A stretch of 64,000 nucleotides of DNA from Aspergillus flavus (taxonomy: Eukaryota > Ascomycota > Eurotiomycetes > Eurotiales > Aspergillaceae): NCBI RefSeq assembly GCF_009017415.1, contig NC_092405.1, positions 3,224,001 to 3,288,000 on the forward strand, read 5' to 3'. Both the position numbers and the translations under genes were made by a program. Below the pieces are notes generated by a model. It worked only from the letters and a program-made list of their open reading frames with translations, did not search any database and was not told where the DNA came from. Positions 24,158 to 34,460 of the stretch are shown in pieces. How positions within the stretch are numbered: position 1 is the stretch's first letter; every line of letters starts with the position of its first letter.

Positions 24158-26088
24158 CTAACATCCACTTCCCAAGAAATTTCCTACGCGCTCCATGCCC
24201 ATACTCTGAACCACCTGCGAAATATCTCCACCGTCTCCCTCGAGACCATCTAAGTCGGTCTTCTTCCAGAACGCCCGGAACCCATCCACCAATCTCACCG
24301 TGATATCCTTCACGTCAGCTTCAGGCATAGCGGCAAAGCAAAGTCGGTAATACTGCCAAGAACGATTCAAGGTCTCCTGCGAGGGAGCAAACAAGTCTCC
24401 GGGACCTAGGAGACAGAGGTGGGGTTTCTGCATCAAATGTACCCATAATGCCTTGGAAAGCCTGGCTGGGTCGTATCTTCCATGCAAGGGATGGGTGTCG
24501 AGACGGAGCTTAATCCAGACGAACATACCGCCGGTGGGCCAAGCAAAGTCATACATCTGTACTTTATCTACGACTTCCCAGCTTTCCTCGCTGGACTCGA
24601 GGCCGGCTTCCGAGGCGATAATAAATCTACCCTCCTCTAGAGTGCTGCACATGTCTTGCATGCGTCGTTCATATCCACCGCGCAAACCCTCCAGCCAACG
24701 GACCCAGCCATCCATTTGCCAGCTACGATCGCTCTTGTTCGAATTGGTAGACTTGTGATCTGTCTGTTGACCCAGAATCAGTTTGGCTACCAGGGCTTGA
24801 ACAAAGCCCGAAGGTGCCTGCGTTGCGGTTTCGGTGACCCGAGTCAACCTCTCAATCACGGCCGGTTGTGCAGTTATCCAGCCCAAGCGACAACCAGGGG
24901 CAATGGTCTTGGAGAAAGTGTCGAGACGCACAACGCGTCCATCCGTGTCCAAGGACAGATACGATGGAACCAACGAGTCCAGGAATTCATACCCGGAGGA
25001 CTTTCCATGCGCATTGTAATTGCGCTTTACTGAAGCTGTATCCATGGGCGTGCCCCGATGCTGGGCTTCTAACGCGGCCGCCGATGGGTATTGCAAGTTC
25101 CAGTAAGGATCGTCCTCGATTATGATGATATCGTATCGATGACAGAGTGCGTAGATTTCTTTTCTACGCTCGACGGATAGGGTACCGCCCGTGGGGTTCT
25201 GGCCAATCCTGCATTGCAAAAAGAAGTAAATATGTCAGCTGTGGCCTTCACCGAAAATAGAACTATACCCGTTGGAGAAGACCGCGTCATTCGCCCACTT
25301 ACGTGATGGTGTACATTAAATGCGGACGACGTCCTTTTCGGAAGTCCCAGTTTTCAAGAACATCGGCCAACCCTCCTTTACCGCGTGCCAACATTCCCTG
25401 TACATCGATGGCGACCGGCACGACGTTGAGGCCTCTTGGCTTGACGGTTGTAACAGCATTCATATATACAAATTCCTCACAAAGAATGCCCTCGCGCTGA
25501 CTGGTCCAGTCTCTGTCTGGGTTCCAGACATTCGTGAAGACTTCGATTGATTTTGAGAAGCCATCGGTCGCTCCAGTGGTGAGGATGGTTTCGGGACCTC
25601 CGGCATATGGAACGTTGGGATGAAGATGGTGACGGGCGAATTGGCGAACAAATGAGGCCATAGGGGGGAGGCCATCAGCTGTGACATACTGCAGGGCTGT
25701 GGCGATATCGATTCTATTCTGTACATCGGTCGCGTGACTCTCCTTAGGAACGATCAACCGCATGGATGACTTAGCGTCATCTCCAGACTTCTTGGTTGTG
25801 CCATTGTTGGAAGGTTGGAAACGCTGGGGTGTCGCGACGGTAGCCTCGAGGGTATCGCATGGGAAGTACGAGGGGTTTGGTAAGCCTAATGATAAGTGAC
25901 GCCTGTGGTTAGTGAATGTCACAAGGAAAGGAAAGTCCAGAACCGAGCGACTGTCGTCCGTCCATACCACCAGCCAGGTTCGCAATGCCTGGGATGAAGA
26001 AGTACTTATATAGGTCTTTGATGCCGCTTCCCTGGCGTCGTTTGGTGGTGGATGCATAATGATGGGATAAGTCAAGAGGAGGCGCCAT
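24158..26088 (-). CDS. Aro8-type aromatic amino acid aminotransferase (PLP, class I/II)
   Basis: Transfers amino groups between amino acids and 2-oxo acids using pyridoxal phosphate; Aro8-like members act on aromatic amino acids and 2-aminoadipate. Exons are 26088..25968, 25885..25303 and 25208..24158, 584 aa. The joins restore family sequence: ANLAGG|LPNPSYFPCDTLEA and LMYTIT|IGQNPTGG. Key residues visible: the NPTGG loop at 239-243, EDDPYW at 266-271 (Asp and Tyr contacting PLP), and the Schiff-base lysine at about 335 in TFSKTIAPGCRLGW. The N-terminal SHHYASTTKRRQGSGIKDLYKYFF segment is typical of Aro8-like proteins. The start at 26088 (MAPPLDLSHHY) fits the family; the in-frame ATG at 26142 would add 18 residues. 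Substrate specificity cannot be read from sequence. Its promoter is shared with the divergent LCCL gene. Confidence 0.9.
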
Positions 26089-27255
26089 GTTTGGAACAAA
26101 GTACAGTTTAGGTATAGTAGAATAAGGCGAATGGCTTTGCAAATTTGCAATGGATATGTCCTGCGGGCCGTTCTCTTGTCCTGAGTCCTTCTATGTAAAT
26201 GAACAATTTCCAGAATGGGGATTATATTTCTGTCTACTTGAACGGAATTTGAGAGGTGAATACACCTTGTCCATGTGAAACTCCTCTCTTATCATGACCA
26301 ATCGTCCACAGGTATTTCCATTGTCCTTTTCCTATGCTTGATAAGCAGAGACACATAACGGTTGGAGCTCCACTTTGGCTCCAAGACCGTTGGGAATCCT
26401 TGGATTTCATTAGTGCGCTCGGCCGTGGACTAGCGATAGTGTTCACTGTTCGATGACGGACGCTTCGCCTTATCCGACAAATCCGATGCAATTGCGGGAC
26501 ATCAAGTCAAGGATAACGCCAGCCCAGGATGATGTCTGGCTGTCATCGATTTAGTCTAGTAGTAAGCCTAGAATTGACTCGTGTGTCTGGGGAAAAAGTT
26601 TCTAAGAGAAATTTGTGCCCCACCGGTGTCGTCTTCCACTGTACCCCGACGTATAATAATAGCGCTTATAAGGTCACTTGCATTTGCCCCCTCCACCGAT
26701 CTTCAACCTGTACATAGGGTTGACTTTCTCATCTCCTGAAAACCTCCGAACACAGTGGATGAACCTGTCCTCCAATGGCAATGCATTTTCGCCACGGGAT
26801 CCCTGATAATCGATGAAAATCCCCGCAGGTACATCGCTGACATAAGCACCGCTGATTGGCCGGCGTTGCCACTGAGCTGCTGACATGTCGAAGCCAATGA
26901 ATGACTTTCTTACGCCCAGGTCCCGGGACCCTTCTGCCAACTTCCTCTTTCTTGACTCTTTATTTATTAGGTACCTGGGCTATCCTTATCCGAACCCAGT
27001 CGTTGCTGTTCTATCCGACACTTGAAGGGTCATGTCTTTCCGCTGGTTGTGAAAGAGAAAAAGACAAGCAACTCCTCCCTTCCCTCTCTGTTCTAGAACT
27101 CTGGCGGTGACGGACCTTGGTATCGGTCACTCCACCGTTCATCCCCCACTTCCGGCGGTTGCCTGTCCCATCTCTTGTATTGGCCTCTGCCTCTGCATCT
27201 TCTTCTTCACCTTATATCGCTGGTCCGATTATTGTATAGCCCTCCCAAAGACAAG
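26089..27255. other. divergent promoter region, aminotransferase / LCCL gene
   Basis: About 1.2 kb between two divergently transcribed genes. Pyrimidine-rich sequence occurs before the plus-strand start. Small overlapping frames near 26674-26940 (88 codons, minus) lack support. No RNA gene seen. Confidence 0.5.
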
Positions 27256-29365
27256 ATGTTTGGTGAAGGTCCCGAGGATGGTTCTCGGGTTTACATCCCT
27301 CCGTTGCTGGACTCGGAGCGTTCCGACGATCCCGACGACTCCGACATCCTTCCTCAAAATGAAGAGCACGGCGCCTCTTACATCCCCGTCTGGCTACGGG
27401 AGTCTTCCAAGTCCTTCAAATGGGGATGGGTACCGCTACCTATCCGGAAAGTCGCTCGCGCTACGGCGAACTGGGTTAAAGGCCCGGATCCTCCGCATGA
27501 TCTCCTGTTGAAACCACTGTTCCCCCACATCCAGGAACTCCCGGTCCGGTACCTGGAACGTTTCTTCCCAAAACGGAAGCAGAAGATCGCCTTGCTGGGT
27601 CTCTTCTATCTCGCCTGGTTTTTACCATGGACTATAATCTTACTCCATTCACGTTCCGCCGGTTATATCGAGGGCTTCGGCCGCCCGGAAACCCTCACTT
27701 GTAGAGCGACACTATGGTATGTTGCGCTGTGGAGCTGCCTTTTGCTGCCGGTAGATCTAACAAAGTTTTCACAGGGAGTATGGAAATGAATGCGGCCTCA
27801 ATGGAAACGACTGCCGTCCCTTTTCGGCGGCGACAATCCCCTTTCGCTGTCCCGCGAACTGCCGGGATGCCAAGTTGGCGGCACCCCATATGGTAGGCAA
27901 TCAAACTTACAGCTATAAAGGTCTAGTGGTTGGCGGACCCCAACCCGGATCGGATGATACCCCAGTCTACCGGGCAGACAGCTTTATTTGCCAAGCCGCT
28001 ATTCATGCAGGTGTTATCACAAATACCATTGGAGGATGTGGCGTTTTGAAGCTAGAGGGCGCGACCCATTCCTTCCCTGCATCGAAGCAGAATGGAATCA
28101 GCTCGGTTGGCTTTCCATCAACGTTTCCCAAGTCATTTAGCTTTGTTTCCTTAGGCTCGTCGCAGGAAACCTGCCCCAACGACCCGCGCTGGCCGCTCTT
28201 GGGTATTACCATTGGTGCGCTAGCCACCCTGTGGCTTCTATGCCGCTCACCCCCAGTACTTTTCTTTAGTACCTTTTTCATGGTCTTCTGCCAAGTGGGA
28301 CTGGTGTCCGATCCACCGACGCTCCCTCAGTTTGCCGATCTCGTTTCCAGCTTGCTTGCGAACCTCTTACCGGCTTCGTTCGTGGCCTTCGTTCTGTTTA
28401 GGTACTGCGCGCGGCCACTTCTTCGGCCACTCTCTGATGCCACCTATCAGATAACAAAGACGTTCCTATACCTGCCTCCCGTGTTCATTGGTGCATTGAA
28501 CAACTACACCTTTGCACGACTGATTCCGCTCGAACGCCTTACACCTCACGATATCCAGCGGCAGCCTGGAGCGAAGGTAGCGCTGGCTATGGTTATCCCG
28601 ACGGTTATTTGCATTATTCTCAGTCAGGCCTGGCAGATCCGCCAAGGCGGGTTGATGCCACATTATCTCAAGATCTACTGCACGATGGGTCTTATTCTTT
28701 TGATCTTGCTTCCGTTGCCTGGCCTCCGTCTCCGGATTCACCATTACATCCTTGCAATTCTTCTCATGCCTGGCACTGCAATTCCTACGCGGCCTTCACT
28801 GGTTTACCAAGGACTGCTTCTTGGCCTTTTCATGAACGGCATTGCTCGGTGGGGTTTCGCATCGATCATTGAGACACCCGCCGCACTGGGCGAGCTACCT
28901 GGTGGCGCTCACGGATGGTGGGGGAGTACCTTCCCCAACGTTACCGATACAACTGTGAACATCACCCTCCCTGGCCCGGGATCTAACGAACTATACCATG
29001 GGAATGGCAACATTACATTCACGCTATGGGAGAAGGAACGCATGGCCGATCTGGGTGTGGACGGTGTTTCGGTCCTAGTCAACGATGTGGAGCGCTGGCG
29101 TGGATACCTTGATGAGGATACGCTCGGAGAATTCACCTGGCATCGCCACGGACATAATGGCCTGGAGCTCCTGCACCGTCCGACGATCGAGAGCGACCAG
29201 GCCGATATCGATTCGAAGGACATGGAGGATGAGGACGACAATAGACCTGAAGATCTGTTTTTCCGTTTTGCGTTCTTGAAGGGAGCTGAAGCAGGCAAGT
29301 ACGGTGGTGCCGGTGTGTGGCTGGAGGACGGGGGGTGGATTTCACCCCCGCCGCCGAAAAGGTAG
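27256..29365 (+). CDS. LCCL-domain multi-pass membrane protein
   Basis: Function unknown; the family is widespread in filamentous fungi. Exons are 27256..27716 and 27775..29365 (58-nt intron), 683 aa. The splice restores TLW|EYGNECGLNGNDCRPF, the start of the LCCL domain. Residues 1-95 are hydrophilic. TM1 is near 115-135 (LLGLFYLAWFLPWTIILL). The LCCL domain spans about 155-275, with its conserved Cys (FRCPANC, SFICQAAIHAGVI) and GGCGVLKL. Several further hydrophobic segments follow to about residue 530. The C-terminal 150 residues are soluble and acidic. The long spacing of TM1, extracytoplasmic LCCL domain and C-terminal helices suggests a plasma-membrane or secretory-pathway protein. The start was chosen because it begins a charged N-terminus; the ATG at 27175 would add a hydrophobic leader that looks like translated UTR. 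Confidence 0.9.
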
Positions 29366-29535
29366 ATTTGGTTTCTTGTTTTTTAACGCCTCTATAAACT
29401 TTAGACGAAAGACGATAACTACACTATACCCTACTCAAGCGGATGATTGGATATGGAGGCGTGCTGGGCGTAGATGACGCGGTGTTTCTGTACTTAGACT
29501 ATTTGCCAACCATTATAAATGATGAATTAGGGCTA

Positions 29536-30905
29536 TTACACATATAGTGGGACTTGCTGCTGTCCCCACCCGTTGTAAAACAGATCTGCACGAATAATAA
29601 AGAGGATGAATACGATTGAAGCAATTGGTACTGATCCCGGAATTCCGTATTGGCAGCCCTGTCCTCTCCAATTAATAATGGCGTGTCTAAAGTTTTTGAT
29701 CGCCAGGACCCAGGCATCCCGATATTCTTTCAGTAATGGCAATGCCTGTTCCATCCTGTTTATTTCAGACGCATATTGTGGGAGGAAGATGACCTCGCCT
29801 GCTTTGATCATTTTGCCATTGTAGTCTATTAGCTCCATATATGGCGCTTTGGTTTTCGGACGTAGCGTGACTGGTAAATAGGCGTTTGCCCACTGTATAG
29901 GCCCTGTCCCAGACAAAGGTCGTGGTCTGGAGTGTCCTACTAGTATCCCTTTAACTCCTGGTTGAATCCACCTAGGACACTCGGGGACCCCTGTTAGATC
30001 GTGGTTATTACAGATATAGAACGGGTCGATTCCTGGTAAGAACCAGATCAGTGGATACACTGGTCATCTTGTGGAGGCTCTCGCGAGCTGCCTCACCGCG
30101 AAGTTTACGTTCGATATACTCGTGTAGTGGAAGATCGCTTTTAGATGTGAAACGAGATTGCAAGTGATCTGCTTCAAGTCTAGCACCTAGAGCGCGTTTT
30201 CTTGGATCTGAGCTCTATTTTCTCGATAAGCTCAGTTATCGACTGCTGAATAGGCTTATCGAGATCGCCGAACGCTGTTTCCCCAGCTCTGAGAGCAGCC
30301 CTCCATGTAGTGCCTTTCGGAGGGATATGGGAAACTGTAACCGGATTTCTGACAGTGAATAGACTCTTGAAGGCCCAGTTTGTATGCCTGGCACAAGCCT
30401 GGGAGTGGAAAAGTCCTCGGTTACTAGGTAGCAAGGGTGTGCCGTCTGTCTGTTCCTTATCGAAATCGTTTTCTTTTCACAGCAGCAATATCCAGAGAAC
30501 TCATGCCAGTGTTCTGATCCGCGGGATGGGCTCGCGTCTTGGTTATAGTGGGCTCAAGGGTAGGTTTCTGATATTACTCAGCGAGTTGAGTAGTCTCTTG
30601 ATCAAGCTGGCTAATGAGGTTGAATTTGGTCAAGTGCTATCTAAACCAAATTCTCTGTACCATTCCTCAACTTTCATCAATCCTCGGCGTACTCCAGTTT
30701 CTAGCATACAGTCGAAAGAGTATGCAGGTCAATTCCCACGCTTGATTTGGTGCTGTAAAGGGTGTTCCCCAAAACATGCCGGCTCGGACCTCCTCGAGTA
30801 CCCTATACTGAATAGCTTTCTTTCACAAACTGTAGGAGTACGTGGGCTAAGACAGTCCTCCATTCGCCGATTTCGACAGTATGCGGTGACACATCAGCAT
30901 GGGTA
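29536..30905 (-). pseudogene. decayed gene of unknown family, several frames and stops
   Basis: Read on the minus strand, protein-like fragments appear in order but in different frames with stop codons: around 30900-30800 (VEIGEWRTVLAHVLLQF), around 30795-30660 (LEEVRAGMFWGTPFTAPNQ, then LFRLYARNWSTPRIDES before a stop), 30310-30187 (KPIQQSITELIEKIELRS), and 30187-30070 (KRALGARLEADHLQSRF, then LHEYIERKLRGEAARE). The shift near 30187 has no splice signals, so it is a frameshift. The last part, 30060..29536, is still open for 174 codons (from MYPLIWFLPGIDPFY) and ends in a hydrophobic stretch. I do not recognise the family. An independent 174-aa gene at 29536-30060 is possible but less likely, because a stop lies directly before it in the fragment chain. 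Confidence 0.5.
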
Positions 30906-33900
30906 GTATAGAGCATTTCCTATATTAATGTTTATTCCGCCGTTCCTTTCGAGTATCCTTGAGCGATCCTGCTTTGTCAACTTTGCAAGAGTGATATTGG
31001 CCATGGATAATGCTTAGCTCTTGAGCGATTCAGAGGTCGTCAGCGTACATCCAGGACGCTCTGCTATTACCATTGTCTCAGAGGGGGTGATAGTATTATA
31101 GGTAGAGTACATCCATCGTCTTGGTTGTCTAGATTCGGAAGGCCATGTAAGGTCTACTCTAGAAGGAATATCTATTCACAAGGTCTAATTGTGAATCTGA
31201 TCAGAGTCGACCGAATATCATGATAGTTCACAGGTGCCGTAGATATGCACTGAATCTCAAATTCGATATGTTGGCATGAATGGGAACTTCTTTTGATGAC
31301 TTGGTTCTGCTTATGCTAGTTTTTCTCCCACTCAGGCCCATGTATGGCTAACAGGAGAACACATACCGTCCCAAAATTCAAACGACAAATCTTCTAATAG
31401 CTCGGATAACCCAGTGAGAATCTTTGGCTACACGGATCGATCTTCACCTAAGCTTAGAAAATGGTTTCTTGACGGGTTTCCTTGTTTTTTTTTTTAATTA
31501 CTTCCCGGGCCCTAGATCTATTCTTCGTGAATAAAATCTACCCGAATTTCACTTCTCTAACCCTAATTCCCTCCCGCATTCTCAGGCATGTATTCCTTGC
31601 CACATCAGTCCTCCACCTATAAATCACATCACCTCCTTTCTCCTGTAAGACATTGTTCTTTCAACCATTACTCTCATCTATGCAAGAATATCCTCATTCA
31701 TATCATTACCTAAGAAGCTTCTATTTTCTTACGACCCGGCTCGTCATTGGCAAGTTACAATACTTACACAAGTTAATCGGATCCACCATACTTGCTCACA
31801 CCCACACATGTGGCAGCAGATATTGTTGCCAAAGAGTTCCTAATTAGGACAAGCACTACAGACAAACTGCTTAATGAAAGCAACTGCTATAAGCAGCGAT
31901 AGGTTTGTACTGCTATGGCAACGGCTACAATGGGCTTTCTTCGGAGGGACCTGCGCGAATTCTATCTGGGGTAAGAAGACATCAAGTTGCCGACATCTCA
32001 AAGCATTTTGGAGACAGAACGGTGAGGCATGGGGCACATGGCTTTCGAAAAAGATCGTCCGAGCCGGTCCTGCTTCCGTCCAGCGGTTCTGGCGACGATG
32101 TTGTTACCGTGAAGGCAAGGTTCTGAAGTGGCCATTCGACATCGAAAATTTCGACGATGCCTCGTATATCAACTCGGCCGTTATTGACTTGCAGCATTTT
32201 CTTCGAGTGGCTGAGGTTATAGTTAAAAGAAATTCTCAAAGCTAGCACTTATCCCCTTCCCACGTACGTTCAAGCTCGTCCAACTTCGCACAGTACTCTT
32301 CTATGCATCGAACCATGTTTCGTCTTCCTGGATCATCAGATCAAGGGCACTACCAGCCGCTCTCTATATTACGATCCACAAAGATCTAGTGAGCTGGAAA
32401 AAGATAAACCTAAAATCATCGGGGTTTCGAGTCACTCGCTGTCCTCCACAATGAATCATGCATTATGGATCTGACAGCAGAGCAAGCAATTGAGTGGGAC
32501 CAAGGGACTGGTTTAGGTCAGACTGCGCTATTCTTCGTAAAGAGACAAATTAATTCACAAACACAGCCAACCGAAGAATTTCATCGATGGAAATCCTCCC
32601 CACCCCCCATTCCCTCGCCCACGTAAAGCTCCGCCAGCGTTGTTTATTCTAGTGGCACCTGGCGTATTCCGGGTTTGGGCTGCTTGGGCTCATCATACTG
32701 GGGATTTATTCGAGAGGTATGCAGAAATTGGAACAAAATGGCCTATGGACCTCCCACATATCTACCAAGAGTACATCATTTCCTGATTTCTTTCTTCGGG
32801 AATCTGAAAATCAATGAAATGAGTATCATATTTCGGGCTAAACATGTGCTACACTTTTCAGAGGCCGATACAGGGATATGACTTATGCAATCTCAGTGAT
32901 GATCCTCTTCTTTACAGCGTTAGACAGACCATCCTTACTGGTGAGACATCGCGTTATGCTACATCAAACGTCGAGTACTGTGCACTCCATCCACTTGCAA
33001 CCCTGCGGCGAGGTCTTTCGCCTATTCTACTCCTTGAGTAGAAAGCTCATAAAGATGTTCTAGAAGAGGAACTTACTGCAGCGTAGTCAAAGATTCATTC
33101 AGTGAAGTTGATGAGACCAATCCGACCGGTGGGAAGGACAAAAAAGTGTTTGCTCATATGGAATGTTCCAAGATGACTCGAAATCTTATATTTGATTTCA
33201 AGAAGTCATTCTGCTAGGGCTGACCTACTACCCCGGCTTCTCATACATACATACACTCCGGCCCCCTCTGCTGTTCAGAACCAGCTGGATAAGGTGTCGC
33301 CTGACCATCCAATCCTTTTGACAATGGGAAAGACTCACCGAAAAGGGGAGAGGACGCTAAGCTACTCAAGGGGAGCAACACACATGGGGAAAGGGAAAAA
33401 GAATCAGTTTCTTTTGTATTTGTTCTACTATCCAGTCAATGATAGACAGTTGCCTTTTCTTTTGCCTACGTATTCTTACCTGGTTGATAGGCTATCTACC
33501 CTGTATAGTAGATACTAATCAGGTAGAAGACCTATCAACTAGGTAAGGATACGTAGGCAAAAGGCAGGCAGTAGATCTTATAACTGATTCTTACCTTTCC
33601 CTACTACTAACAAAGCACTAATTTATAATCAGCAAGGCCCCTGATACTCTGTATAGGATTCGGTATGTATATAGTCTATCATGCGTTATTGTAAAGCCAG
33701 GGAATATAGACTCCCATGTCGTCGTTCGATGACAGAGTTGTCTATGCACAAGGGACAGGGTATACTGCATAGTCATCACTCAGGCGGAATCGCAATTGAA
33801 TTTGTGACATTTCAATCCTATGAAGTACCCTTAGGTGTGCCGCGCTGAGTGTTTACCCTCGGGATACAGGGACCATACCTAATCACAACAATATATAGTA

Positions 33901-34090
33901 GTGGTAGTGAATACGGCTTGTAAGGGTAGTACATTGCAATTGGGACAATTACTTAACTAGGTTTTTAAGCAGTAGGAATCAGCAGGGAAAAGAAAAAGGT
34001 GACGTCTGATTTCAAGTCGGTGACATAAATCTTTTCATTTGGAACAAACAGTCAATAAGGATTAGGTGAGGCAAAAAACAAAATCAAATG
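30906..34090. other. AT-rich gene-poor region, left part
   Basis: No gene supported. It contains the fold-back repeat listed separately and a short GC-richer island at about 31870-32200, with overlapping frames of 73-123 codons that may be a gene relic. The composition and the many stops on both strands fit old, mutated repeat DNA. Confidence 0.45.
33387..33602. repeat. imperfect 216-nt fold-back (inverted repeat)
   Basis: The core arm 33461-33490 (TTTGCCTACGTATTCTTACC...) is the reverse complement of 33532-33561 with two mismatches in 30. The outer arms 33387-33409 and 33582-33602 also pair (GGGAAAGG...AAGAATCAGTT against AACTGATTCTTACCTTTCCC). The spacer between the core arms is about 41 nt and can partly pair itself. 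It has no ORF. It could be a MITE-like element or a hairpin RNA source. I could not see a clear target-site duplication. Confidence 0.75.
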
Positions 34091-34185
34091 CGTCAGCGAC
34101 AGGATTCGAACCTGTGCCCACGAATGGAATTGATAACGAATATGATGGTTCGAGTCAATCGCCTTAACCACTCGGCCACACTGAC
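34091..34185 (-). tRNA. tRNA-Ser(CGA) with 14-nt intron
   Basis: The acceptor stem GTCAGTG pairs with CGCTGAC (one T-G pair), with discriminator G. The D arm is GCCGAGTGGTTAAGGC. The anticodon stem ATTGA/TCAAT encloses the loop CT-CGA-AA. A 14-nt intron (CCATCATATTCGTT) sits between positions 37 and 38, the canonical site. The long variable arm (CCA-TTCG-TGG) is the class II mark of serine tRNA. The T arm ACAGG-TTCGAAT-CCTGT is intact, and a T-run follows the 3' end as a Pol III terminator. All elements are complete, so this copy should be functional. Confidence 0.93.
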
Positions 34186-34370
34186 TTAGTGAAAATTACA
34201 GTGAATATTTTTAGTAAATCACATACAATGCTTTTCAGGGTAGTATCGCGGTAGCTGGGATTGAAACCCGTAATTACCGTTTGTTTGGAGGCCGACAACC
34301 TGTGCGGCTAGCTTTGCTGTGCATACAGTTATCAACGCAAAATGTTTAGATCGCTTTGCAAAGTATACAT

Positions 34371-34460
34371 GTCAGTGTAGCCGAGTAGTTAAGGCGATTG
34401 ACTCGAACCATCATATTCGTTATCAATTCCATTCGTGGGCACAGCGTCCTGTCGCTAACG
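34371..34460 (+). pseudogene. broken inverted copy of the tRNA-Ser(CGA)
   Basis: Nearly identical to the intact tRNA at 34091-34185 but on the opposite strand, including the same intron. It differs by three G-to-A transitions (two in the D-arm region, one in the acceptor) and by replacement of eight T-arm bases (GTTCGAAT) with CGT. The T loop and B box are therefore lost and it should not be transcribed or processed. The 3' flank is also similar (T-run then CCTCACC), so the duplication reaches past the tRNA. Confidence 0.88.

Noticed and set aside
26674..26940. 88-codon minus-strand frame in the divergent promoter
   Set aside because: Short, no recognisable motif, and overlapped by other frames.
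30310..30906. 198-codon plus-strand frame
   Set aside because: Lies antisense to the decayed minus-strand gene, whose fragments look more protein-like.
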